Part shown: piece by piece, positions 1 through 6,972 of the stretch
Position numbering within the stretch: position 1 is the stretch's first letter
Layout of the letters: each line of letters opens with the position of its first letter
Assembly: GCA_030589965.1 (NCBI GenBank)
Contig: JAUUZM010000157.1
Span: 1-7,488 of the forward strand
Origin: Bacteroides sp.
GTDB taxonomy: Bacteria; Bacteroidota; Bacteroidia; Bacteroidales; SM23-62
Direction: 5' to 3'
DNA length: 7,488 nucleotides
Translations under genes and position numbers: made by a program
Notes under the pieces: model-generated
The model's input: only the letters and a program-made list of their open reading frames with translations
Database searches by the model: none
Told to the model about the DNA's origin: nothing

Positions 1-124
1 CGACGATTCCTGCTTTTTTGATTAAAGGAAATACAAATTCGATGTTAAACTGGGCATATGTTTCTCCTCCGATATCAGCACCATCTTCATCTGTAGCATG
101 AATATCCTGCCAGTCAAATCCGCG
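1..124 (-). CDS. bamA: BamA-family outer membrane protein, partial (both ends missing)
   Basis: Read on the minus strand, bases 124 to 1 give an uninterrupted peptide that begins RGFDWQDIHATDEDG, continues with IGGETYAQFNIEF and ends VFPLIKKAGIV at the left edge. This is the signature of the C-terminal barrel of BamA/Omp85 proteins: the RGF motif of loop 6 (here RGFDW), then an acidic loop, then an IGG...FN.E..FPL strand pair. BamA folds and inserts barrel proteins into the outer membrane. The frame stays open upstream only to base 142, where a stop (TAA, 145-143) closes it. There is no ATG before RGFDW, and the residues immediately upstream (GICRFP) do not look like the preceding BamA strand. 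The N-terminal POTRA domains and first barrel strands are therefore absent and the C-terminus lies outside the window. The style resembles desulfobacterial/proteobacterial BamA more than Bacteroidota BamA (from memory). Confidence 0.75.
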
Positions 125-130
125 TGGAAA
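122..130. other. Probable breakpoint between BamA fragment and GH20 gene
   Basis: BamA homology on the minus strand stops at its arginine codon (124-122). The plus-strand GH20 frame becomes sensible from about base 125. The two genes therefore abut head to head with no promoter, leader or start region for either, and both appear to lack their 5' ends. This is the pattern of an inverted chimeric join in an assembly or amplified template, or of a genuine inversion or deletion. The exact base cannot be fixed because a few bases fit both sides. Confidence 0.6.
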
Positions 131-2310
131 CCTACAAATTCCTTACTGAACCAAACCCGCCGGTCCTGGATCGTTACCGGGATATCCATCTCACTACGGG
201 CAACAGACAGAGGCAATTGGAGGCATTAAGGGATGTCGATTACGGACCAAAAAAATTGAAACAACATATCACTTTCGCACCGGGGGCAGAAACTGAGTTG
301 TGGCGAAATGAGATATCTCTTATCCCCTATCCTCAGAAAGTGGAAATTGCAGGTGAAAACTTTGTATTTGAGAAGCAGATTGATATCCGGATTGATAAGG
401 GAGCCGTAACGGAAGATGTGTTTGCGGCTGAGGAGCTCAGTCGCCGGCTTAACGAAGAATGGGACATAGAATGCGGGGTTACTGAGGTTGCATCCGGGAA
501 ATGTATTATACTAACAAGGCAGGAGATTCCTGACGATTTGGGAGAACAGGGCTATAAGTTAATCGTGGAGAAAGACCGGATAACTATTTTTGGGGGCGGC
601 GAAGCCGGACTTTTCTATGGTACACGGACTCTTCTTCAAATTATCCAAAAAGATCAGCATGGTCCGTACGTGAAAGGGATGAAAATAACAGACTGGCCCG
701 GCATAATCGAGCGTGCGGTACATTATGACACCAAACACCACCAGGACAAATCTGAGTATGTCAGGTCTTTCATCCGTGACCTGGCAGATTACAAGATCAA
801 CATGCTGATTTGGGAATGGGAAGATAAGTTTGCTTATGAGAGTCACCCGGAAATAGGAGCACCGGGTGCATTTACAAAGAAAGAAATGCAGGAGTTTACA
901 CGTTATGCCAGAAAATACCATATTCAAATTGTTCCATTGGTACAAGGCCTCGGTCATGTCAGTTATATTCTCAAATGGCCTCAACATTCCCACCTGCGCG
1001 AGATTGAAGGATCCAACTGGCAGTTTTGCCCACTAAAAGACGGTACTTACGAGCTTCTTTTCGATCTCTGGGACGAGGCAATCGAAGCTACACCGGGTTC
1101 TGAATATATCCATATAGGCTCTGACGAGACTTATGAACTGGGGCTGGGTATGGAGTGTGGCTGTAAGGCAAAAACGGAGGAGATAGGGAAACATGGCTTG
1201 ATGCAGATATTCATCAGTCGTTGTTATAACCATTTTAATAAAACCGGCCGTAAAGTCATGAGTTGGGGTGGATATTACAAGCCGGAAGAGGAAATTCAGC
1301 CGCCTGAAGGTCTCATCACATTCAGTAGTGGGCGTAGGGATCGATCGGAGGATAAAAAAATTATTGAGATGGGATGGCCACTGTTCTTTTATGATCCCGG
1401 TTCCCCTGGTCCATCTGGTCTTGAAAAAGCAAATAAGGCAGTTTCTGCTGCTACTTTATCTGGTATTTATGCCGGTATGGTAGCTACTTCCTGGGATGAC
1501 CTTGGCAGGCATAACCAGCGCTGGATGATGCGGTTTGTCAACGCGGCCGAATACTCCTGGAGTGGGGGTACGCCAGGCTATGATGAATTTGTGGAGAAAT
1601 ATTTCAAGAATTATTATGGACCTGAAGTCCGGTCAGGAGCCGAACTCTGGAAACTTTACAATGAGGGTGAGGAACATTACAGAAACACTTTTGAACGGAA
1701 AGTCTGGCATTACGGAGAGATTGGAAAAACTCATCTGCCTGACATGCCCCGTGGAGATGCAATTGAATACGACCCATACTGGAACAGGGAGTATAAAGAA
1801 ATTGTGGATATTTCACGCGAAGAACTGGTTCGAATGCAGCGGGCATTGGAGATTTGCAACATTAACATTGCCACAGGAGTAAAGCACAGCTATGATTTCG
1901 AGGTATTTGCCTCAAGAATAAAGCTGAATATTCACACCTGTAGTACTTATCTGGCGCTATCGGAGCTGGAGAAAGTAATCACTGAAGCACACCAGCAACA
2001 TTTTATAAGTCATGAGGCAGCCTGTGGCAGCCTTAAAAATGGTGTGCGGATAATCGAAGATAACCTGGCTGAGCGCGATAGCGTTTTCAGGGATATGGTT
2101 GCCACCTGGGAAAAGACACGTCTTCCAAAAGGCATGAATACACCTGAGAAAAAATTCTTTTTCCAACAGGACCGGGCGCGCCATTTTGCTTTCCGCTGTC
2201 CGGATATGACCTATCTGATCTACGATGAACAACTGCTGGGCATTGAACAATACCTGGAAGACTTGCGTGAATATATAGCCTGGTATAAAAAAAGATATCT
2301 GTCATTATAA
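124..2310 (+). CDS. Glycoside hydrolase family 20 (beta-N-acetylhexosaminidase-like), 5' end probably lost
   Basis: Likely removes terminal beta-linked N-acetylhexosamine by substrate-assisted catalysis. Counting the GTG at 124 as residue 1 (728 residues), residues 1-57 are unrecognised. About 60-170 match the GH20 N-terminal alpha/beta domain (ISLIPYPQKVEI through EAGLFYGTRTLLQII). About 185-520 are the TIM barrel, with VHYDTKHHQ (199-207), VQGLGH (273-278), the catalytic pair D334-E335 in HIGSDET, W381 in SWGG and W457 in TSWDD. About 530-728 are mainly helical. GSDE replaces the usual GGDE. That motif and the helical tail recall hexosaminidase D-like members of GH20. The GTG at 124 is only the first possible start. 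The frame is open from 97, no ribosome binding site precedes it, and the region upstream encodes BamA on the other strand, so the true start and any signal peptide are probably missing. The lyase gene follows 113 bases downstream on the same strand. Confidence 0.85.
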   Translation: METYKFLTEPNPPVLDRYRDIHLTTGNRQRQLEALRDVDYGPKKLKQHITFAPGAETELWRNEISLIPYPQKVEIAGENFVFEKQIDIRIDKGAVTEDVFAAEELSRRLNEEWDIECGVTEVASGKCIILTRQEIPDDLGEQGYKLIVEKDRITIFGGGEAGLFYGTRTLLQIIQKDQHGPYVKGMKITDWPGIIERAVHYDTKHHQDKSEYVRSFIRDLADYKINMLIWEWEDKFAYESHPEIGAPGAFTKKEMQEFTRYARKYHIQIVPLVQGLGHVSYILKWPQHSHLREIEGSNWQFCPLKDGTYELLFDLWDEAIEATPGSEYIHIGSDETYELGLGMECGCKAKTEEIGKHGLMQIFISRCYNHFNKTGRKVMSWGGYYKPEEEIQPPEGLITFSSGRRDRSEDKKIIEMGWPLFFYDPGSPGPSGLEKANKAVSAATLSGIYAGMVATSWDDLGRHNQRWMMRFVNAAEYSWSGGTPGYDEFVEKYFKNYYGPEVRSGAELWKLYNEGEEHYRNTFERKVWHYGEIGKTHLPDMPRGDAIEYDPYWNREYKEIVDISREELVRMQRALEICNINIATGVKHSYDFEVFASRIKLNIHTCSTYLALSELEKVITEAHQQHFISHEAACGSLKNGVRIIEDNLAERDSVFRDMVATWEKTRLPKGMNTPEKKFFFQQDRARHFAFRCPDMTYLIYDEQLLGIEQYLEDLREYIAWYKKRYLSL

Positions 2311-2342
2311 GATTCATCAGGGTAATGAGTACTGGAAGAATG

Positions 2343-2366
2343 CCCGCCTGACCGCCCGCATGACCG
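2343..2366 (+). repeat. Two tandem copies of a 12-base GC-rich unit
   Basis: CCCGCCTGACCG (2343-2354) is followed directly by CCCGCATGACCG (2355-2366), differing at one base. The block also forms hairpins: TGCCCG (2341-2346) with CGGGCA (2369-2374), or alternatively GCCCG (2354-2358) with CGGGC (2369-2373) across a 10-base loop. It is much richer in GC than its flanks and looks like a REP-type intergenic element, though only one copy is visible here. Confidence 0.5.
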
Positions 2367-2410
2367 GACGGGCAGGGAATATTGGAATATTGTTTATAAA
2401 ACAAATTAAA

Positions 2411-2416
2411 AGGAGG
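2411..2416 (+). promoter_or_regulatory. Strong Shine-Dalgarno AGGAGG for the lyase gene
   Basis: AGGAGG lies seven bases upstream of the ATG at 2424, which is near-ideal spacing and fixes that start. It contrasts with the next gene, whose start at 5014 follows an AT-rich leader with no purine-rich site. Confidence 0.85.
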
Positions 2417-2423
2417 TTTTGAA

Positions 2424-4967
2424 ATGTTAAATTCACGCTTTTTTGTATTATTCGTGCTGGTTATGCCGGTTCTGCTTTGTTGCTCAAGAGTTTCAGAGCG
2501 TTTTTATCTTGATCTTAATGTGGCTGAGAGTACTCCCGAAGGACGTCACTTGCTTAATTATCCGGCTGACGGAATGAAGGTCGGAGTCAATCCGCCAGGG
2601 TTTACTTGGACAGGGAACGAGAGTGCGGAAAATTATAGCTTCGTGCTTTTCCATGGGAGTGAAGGAGATAAAGTCCATCTGATACAGGAAGGGCTTGCTC
2701 CCAGTGTGGCTGTTTTAAAAGAGCCTCTTGAACCGGGAGAATACAGTTGGCTGGTTGTGTACAGTGATTCTACCGGGCAGAATACCGGTCGTTCGCGGTT
2801 GCGGAAATTCACTGTTGAACAGGGTCTTCCGGTCCTTGTAATGCCGGATTTAACACAACTCAAGAGACAACTCAAGGAAGTAAGTCCACGGTTATTCCTT
2901 ACCCCGCCTGTACTTTCCCGGATCAGGGAAACGATCGAGGCAGGAGAGATGCCTTTCTGGGAATTCTGCCGTCACCTGGCCGATTCCGCTCTGGCGGAAC
3001 CCCTGTACCCTGAACCGGCTCCATATAAGGATGGAAAGTTTGAGGCATCCGAATGGCGCAGGATATATACTCCCGGTAAAGTTGGTAGTGCCCATATAGT
3101 AAGGCTGGCCCTGGTCTGGAAAATCACCGGGGAGAGCAAATATTTAGAGGGTGCAAAAAGGTGGCTGGTTAACCGTGCCGGCTGGGACCCAAACGGCATA
3201 ACCTCCTATAACCTGCCCCTGCCTGATGGATCGCACGGAAATGATGAGGCAGGTATGGCGATGCTTGAGAGGATGGCTATTGGTTATGACTGGATAGGAG
3301 ATGAACTGAATTCTGAAGAAAAGGCCCTGGTTCTCTCGAGCTTAAAGGAACGTGGCAACCAGATGCTGGATTATTATACCAGGAATGATTTTATATCGGC
3401 TCCCTGGTCCAATCATGCAGTAAGAGCACTGGCTTTCACAGGACTTGCCGGGCTTGCTGCCCTGGGTGATCTGCCCGAGGCTGAAAAATGGCTCGACTAT
3501 GTGATCCGCTGCTATCTTACCTCGTTCCCCACCTGGGGCAGCGATGATGGTGGCTGGTCGCAAGGGTTAAGCTACTGGAGTGCTTATGTGCTTTGGCAAA
3601 CCAATTTTATCGATGCACTGAGTCTTTGCAGCGATGTTAACCTTTATAAGAAACCTTTTTTTAGCAATAATGGTTATTTCGCGGTCTATTTCCATCCGCC
3701 GTATGCAGTCAGAGGCGGGTTCGGAGATCATGGAGAGGTTGCACCTACTCTGGCGGAAAAACTTCTGGTTCAGAGGTATGCGCGGGCTTTTAATGACCCT
3801 ATTTTGCTCTGGCAATCCGAAAATATCCATTACGATGAAAGCCACCTCAACCGGCTCCAGGTATTGCCGGGAAAAATGGACTGGAAAGAGTGGTTCATGG
3901 AGGATGTTGTCGCTATTCTGAGCACTCCCCCTTCCGGCCTTAAACCCCGCAGTCCTGCCGGGCTACCCCAGGCAAAGCTTCTCAGGGACATTGGATGGAC
4001 CACTATGCACTCAGACCTGGGTAATGCGGAAAATGATGTCTGGGTGCTCTTTAAATCCAGTCCTTACGGCTCTTTCAGCCACAGCCATGCAGACCAGAAC
4101 AGCTTTCAGGTGAATGCCTTCGGTAAAGCCCTCATTATCGATTCCGGCTACTATCCCTGGTACGGCAGTCCGCACCACAACCTTTGGACACGTATGACCA
4201 GGGCGCATAACTCCATACTGATAAACGGGCGTGGACAGTCTTCTGGTACAATGGCAGCCAGCGGGACTATTGAAGAGTTTGAGCACACAGAGGCACTTAC
4301 CGTAGTCACAGGCGAATGTGCCAGGGCATATAATCTGCCAATGAATGAGCTAACTGTTAAGCAGTGGGAAGAACACCTGGATGAGCCTGTGCCTGGTATG
4401 GAGCCTGAAGCACAGGTGGTACGCCGCACGGTTGTTTTCTCTCATAACAAGGAAAACCCGTGGATTGCGGTACACGACTATCTGAAAACATCAGGACCTG
4501 CCACTTTCGACTACATGCTTCACGCACTCGAAAAAATGCAACTCGATCAAAAAAACCAGCGCTTGCTTGTTAAAAGCGGCGAAGTTGGGCTGGATGTGTA
4601 TTTTCTCTCCCCGGAAAGGTTAGATTTTCAGCAATTCGGGAAATTTCCCATAGCTCCGGAAGACAGGAACGAAGGAGCACCTGAACAGTGGCATTTCACT
4701 GCCCAAACCGTTGAAAAAACCGATGAGATGCGTTTCCTGGTGCTGATGATACCACGATGCCCGGGAGAAGGTGCAAATACCGGTCTAAAGGTAAAAAGAC
4801 TCGATTACGGTACTGTGCAGGGGTTCCGGGTTGGGGATGAAAAAGTCCTGGCCTGGTGGGGAACAGGCGAAAAGGGTGATTTTTCTGCAGCAGGATCAGA
4901 AGAGGATGCGAAGCTGATTATCGAGTACATAGAGAAAGGGGAAAAAAGGAAGAGTTTAGTTAATTAA
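2424..4967 (+). CDS. Exported heparinase II/III-family polysaccharide lyase (DUF4962 type)
   Basis: Predicted to cleave a uronic-acid-containing polysaccharide by beta-elimination outside the cytoplasm. Residues 1-20 form a hydrophobic signal ending VLLCCS, possibly a relaxed lipobox (C19 or C20), otherwise an ordinary signal peptide. About 30-135 are a beta-sandwich-like segment (GVNPPGFTWTG) typical of DUF4962 proteins. About 155-500 look like the helical toroid (RLFLTPPVLSRIR; PWSNHAVRAL with N330-H331; GLSYWSAY with Y384; FGDHGE with H436). About 540-740 are the Hepar_II_III domain: SFSHSHADQNSF (H553, H555, D557, N559), DSGYYPWYGS and RMTRAHNSIL (H595-N596). The architecture and length match PL15-like exo-lyases such as alginate lyase Atu3025 and Bacteroides exo-heparinase; other DUF4962-linked lyase families are possible. 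H331 and Y384 lie 53 residues apart, close to the catalytic His311/Tyr365 spacing I recall for Atu3025. All family motifs I looked for are present. Substrate cannot be read from sequence. Confidence 0.88.
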   Translation: MLNSRFFVLFVLVMPVLLCCSRVSERFYLDLNVAESTPEGRHLLNYPADGMKVGVNPPGFTWTGNESAENYSFVLFHGSEGDKVHLIQEGLAPSVAVLKEPLEPGEYSWLVVYSDSTGQNTGRSRLRKFTVEQGLPVLVMPDLTQLKRQLKEVSPRLFLTPPVLSRIRETIEAGEMPFWEFCRHLADSALAEPLYPEPAPYKDGKFEASEWRRIYTPGKVGSAHIVRLALVWKITGESKYLEGAKRWLVNRAGWDPNGITSYNLPLPDGSHGNDEAGMAMLERMAIGYDWIGDELNSEEKALVLSSLKERGNQMLDYYTRNDFISAPWSNHAVRALAFTGLAGLAALGDLPEAEKWLDYVIRCYLTSFPTWGSDDGGWSQGLSYWSAYVLWQTNFIDALSLCSDVNLYKKPFFSNNGYFAVYFHPPYAVRGGFGDHGEVAPTLAEKLLVQRYARAFNDPILLWQSENIHYDESHLNRLQVLPGKMDWKEWFMEDVVAILSTPPSGLKPRSPAGLPQAKLLRDIGWTTMHSDLGNAENDVWVLFKSSPYGSFSHSHADQNSFQVNAFGKALIIDSGYYPWYGSPHHNLWTRMTRAHNSILINGRGQSSGTMAASGTIEEFEHTEALTVVTGECARAYNLPMNELTVKQWEEHLDEPVPGMEPEAQVVRRTVVFSHNKENPWIAVHDYLKTSGPATFDYMLHALEKMQLDQKNQRLLVKSGEVGLDVYFLSPERLDFQQFGKFPIAPEDRNEGAPEQWHFTAQTVEKTDEMRFLVLMIPRCPGEGANTGLKVKRLDYGTVQGFRVGDEKVLAWWGTGEKGDFSAAGSEEDAKLIIEYIEKGEKRKSLVN

Positions 4968-4971
4968 CTAA
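4956..4971. repeat. 16-base perfect palindrome over the lyase stop codon
   Basis: TTAGTTAATTAACTAA reads identically on both strands and includes the last codons and TAA stop of the lyase gene. It lies 42 bases upstream of the next gene's chosen start. It could be a protein-binding dyad, but it is AT-only except for one G/C pair and may be chance. Confidence 0.4.
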
Positions 4972-5013
4972 TCAAAGAATATTTTTACTATTTTAATGTT
5001 AAATTTTATAATT

Positions 5014-6918
5014 ATGAAGAAATACATATTTATGCTGTTTTTATCACTTGTGACAATTTGTAGTTCAGTTTGTTTTGCACAAGACGGTGACCCTGTATTG
5101 GAAGGGTTTCCCTGGCCGGATCCTGCCAACAAAATAATTATGGAAGTTCCTACAGTACCGGATAAAAGCCATGTAGATGGCAACCCCGATGATAATGGCT
5201 GGAATAACGCCGGAGTGATAACCAAATTCTACCGCTCTGTTGATGCCGGACTTTCCACGATAGATGCAACGGTCCTGGTTTTGTTCGATGGGGAGAATCT
5301 GATTTTTAGTTTCGATATGCCAGGAACGGAGTCCGGTGATTCTCCTAAGAAATGTTTTCTGAGTAATGAATACGATCTCATCCGGTCAGGTCCCCATGTA
5401 AGTATTTGTCTTGATCCCTCTCATAACCATGGGGTTTATTACCAATTTGTAATCGACCCGGCCGGCAATAAGCAGGATCTGCGTGTAGCCGATGAATCAT
5501 GGTTTTCCGAGTGGTCTGCCTCAGTTGATAAGTCGGGCGAAAGGTTCAGGGCGGAAGTCCTGATACCTGTATCTGAAATATTCAAAACTCCGGAAGATGG
5601 AGAAATATGGGGATTCAATATTACCATATCCGGCTTGAGCAATGAAGGCTCACTTAGCTCAACTCCCATAAAGCTTGACCTTGGCGATGCGGAAAGATTC
5701 GGACATCTCCTATTCAAAGGTAGTCTCCCTGCAGATAATCTTGCACAAATAAAATCATCACTACCTAAAAAGCACCAGGAGCAGAAAGAAGCAAGGCTGG
5801 CGGCTAACAGGGCAATGTGTGGTCCTGAGTTAATAGATATCCCCGGAGAATTAAAAGATATTACCATAGGAAGTGAATTCAAATTGAAGGGAGGAACAAG
5901 AATCAATTGTCTTGGTCTCGATAATAAGGAGGTTATCCGGTCACGCTATCCATTCTTCTATGAAAAGTACGGGAACCGGGACCTTCAGCGATTGAGAAAA
6001 CTGTATCGTCTTGATGAGGTTATTGCTCCGGGAAAGAATGAATTCGAGCAGATTTTACTGCTTAACGAATGGCTGGTTGAACATGTTACTTTCGGTTCGC
6101 CTCCTCCTATCAGACCTCAGGCACTACATGTATTGAATTATGGTCTTACCGGTCAGACATTTTTCTGTACTTATCTGTCGTTTACCCTGATGCAGATGTA
6201 CTCATCGGTTGGTTTGACAGCGCGCAAAATAACTACTGTCGGACATGGGACACTGGATGTCTGGTCCAACTACTGGCATAAATGGATGCAGATCGATCCC
6301 AGTCATAATTCGTATTTTCGTCTCAGTGAGACTGCAATCCCTCTCAATAGCAATGAAATCAGAAGAGAGTTCCGGCGTAACGGCGGAGTGGATATGGAAA
6401 TGGTTATCAGGACAGAGCAGAAGGTTGAGAAAGTGACTCTGCAAAGGCGGGATAAGGATGGGCTTTTCTCATATCGTCAGGATGCCTATTCATGGATTGC
6501 CTATAAAACAAGGAACAATTTCTTCGATGTCCCTTTTTCCTACTGGAATTTCCTGTATCTGATGATAGAAGACGAATATAATATGGATGAAGAGTGGATT
6601 AATGTAAACACCGGCAGGGTTGATAAAAGAGATATCCTTTCAATCAGGACTGACCGGACAGGAGATATATTCTGGACTTTAAACCAGGCATATATACACC
6701 TTTACGAAAACGGAAAGAATGGACTTAAAGTACAACTCGAAACCGTAACACCCAATTTCGAAACTTACGAAATTGCCTTTGATAAAAATATGTGGCAGAG
6801 ATCCGTACCTGTTTTTACATGGGAGCTCCACACCGGACTAAACATTCTTAAAGCCAGAAGCATAAATAAATTCGGTGTTCACGGCCCGGAGCATAAAGTC
6901 GTACTGGGTGTAGAGTAA
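5014..6918 (+). CDS. Secreted CBM9-like plus transglutaminase-like protein
   Basis: The start at 5014 is preferred over the in-frame ATG at 4996. It gives a textbook signal peptide (MKK, hydrophobic core to residue 21, then A22 before Q23). No Shine-Dalgarno is visible for either start. About 40-236 resemble a carbohydrate-binding family 9-like domain: VDGNPDDNGWNNA, LFDGENLIFSFDMPG, a DPSHNHGVYYQFVIDPAG stretch, and GHLLFKG at the end. About 240-330 are a charged linker/helical region. About 335-440 form a transglutaminase-like (papain-fold) core with an apparent intact triad: C385 in TFFCTYLSF, H411 in GHGTLDVW and D428 in QIDPSHN. About 530-634 look beta-rich and may be an Ig-like tail. 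Such folds act as peptidases, amidases, deamidases or cross-linking enzymes, so the reaction is not predictable. The gene lies 46 bases after the lyase gene on the same strand, suggesting co-transcription and an extracytoplasmic role on the same substrate. Confidence 0.8.
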   Translation: MKKYIFMLFLSLVTICSSVCFAQDGDPVLEGFPWPDPANKIIMEVPTVPDKSHVDGNPDDNGWNNAGVITKFYRSVDAGLSTIDATVLVLFDGENLIFSFDMPGTESGDSPKKCFLSNEYDLIRSGPHVSICLDPSHNHGVYYQFVIDPAGNKQDLRVADESWFSEWSASVDKSGERFRAEVLIPVSEIFKTPEDGEIWGFNITISGLSNEGSLSSTPIKLDLGDAERFGHLLFKGSLPADNLAQIKSSLPKKHQEQKEARLAANRAMCGPELIDIPGELKDITIGSEFKLKGGTRINCLGLDNKEVIRSRYPFFYEKYGNRDLQRLRKLYRLDEVIAPGKNEFEQILLLNEWLVEHVTFGSPPPIRPQALHVLNYGLTGQTFFCTYLSFTLMQMYSSVGLTARKITTVGHGTLDVWSNYWHKWMQIDPSHNSYFRLSETAIPLNSNEIRREFRRNGGVDMEMVIRTEQKVEKVTLQRRDKDGLFSYRQDAYSWIAYKTRNNFFDVPFSYWNFLYLMIEDEYNMDEEWINVNTGRVDKRDILSIRTDRTGDIFWTLNQAYIHLYENGKNGLKVQLETVTPNFETYEIAFDKNMWQRSVPVFTWELHTGLNILKARSINKFGVHGPEHKVVLGVE

Positions 6919-6938
6919 AATAGAATACCTGTCAACCC

Positions 6939-6965
6939 GGGGATGCGAAACAGCGGCGATTCCCC
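6939..6965. terminator. Weak hairpin between convergent genes
   Basis: GGGGA (6939-6943) can pair with TCCCC (6961-6965) across a 17-base loop in the 54-base gap between the convergent genes. The position suits a shared terminator, but the stem is only five pairs and no T-run follows on either strand, so this is a tentative call. Confidence 0.2.
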
Positions 6966-6972
6966 ATAATTA

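Larger units (their letters stand above)
2311..2423 (+). other. Spacer between the GH20 and lyase genes
   Basis: This is a 113-base non-coding gap. It holds a GC-rich repeat/hairpin block (about 2341-2376), then an AT-rich stretch with a small inverted repeat (TTGTTT at 2390-2395, AAACAA at 2399-2404), then the AGGAGG of the next gene. No U-run follows the hairpin, so it is not a clear intrinsic terminator. I do not see a convincing Bacteroidota promoter (TTTG ... TAnnTTTG). Read-through transcription from the GH20 gene is plausible. Confidence 0.5.

Noticed and set aside
22..216. Minus-strand open frame of 64 codons across the junction
   Set aside because: It is out of frame with the BamA peptide, which is read one frame over, and overlaps the GH20 gene; its sequence resembles nothing.
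559..993. Minus-strand open frame of 144 codons
   Set aside because: It lies wholly inside the GH20 barrel coding region on the opposite strand, with no recognisable domain or ribosome binding site.
2354..2373. Intrinsic terminator after the GH20 gene
   Set aside because: The stem GCCCG/CGGGC is real, but it is followed by GGGAATATTGG rather than a T-run.
4996..5013. Upstream ATG as start of the transglutaminase-like protein
   Set aside because: It would put MLNFII in front of a normal MKK signal peptide; the ATG at 5014 gives the standard n-region and neither has a Shine-Dalgarno.
5439..5906. Minus-strand open frame of 155 codons
   Set aside because: It is an antisense shadow of the CBM9-like region of the transglutaminase-like gene and has low-complexity, serine/leucine-rich sequence.
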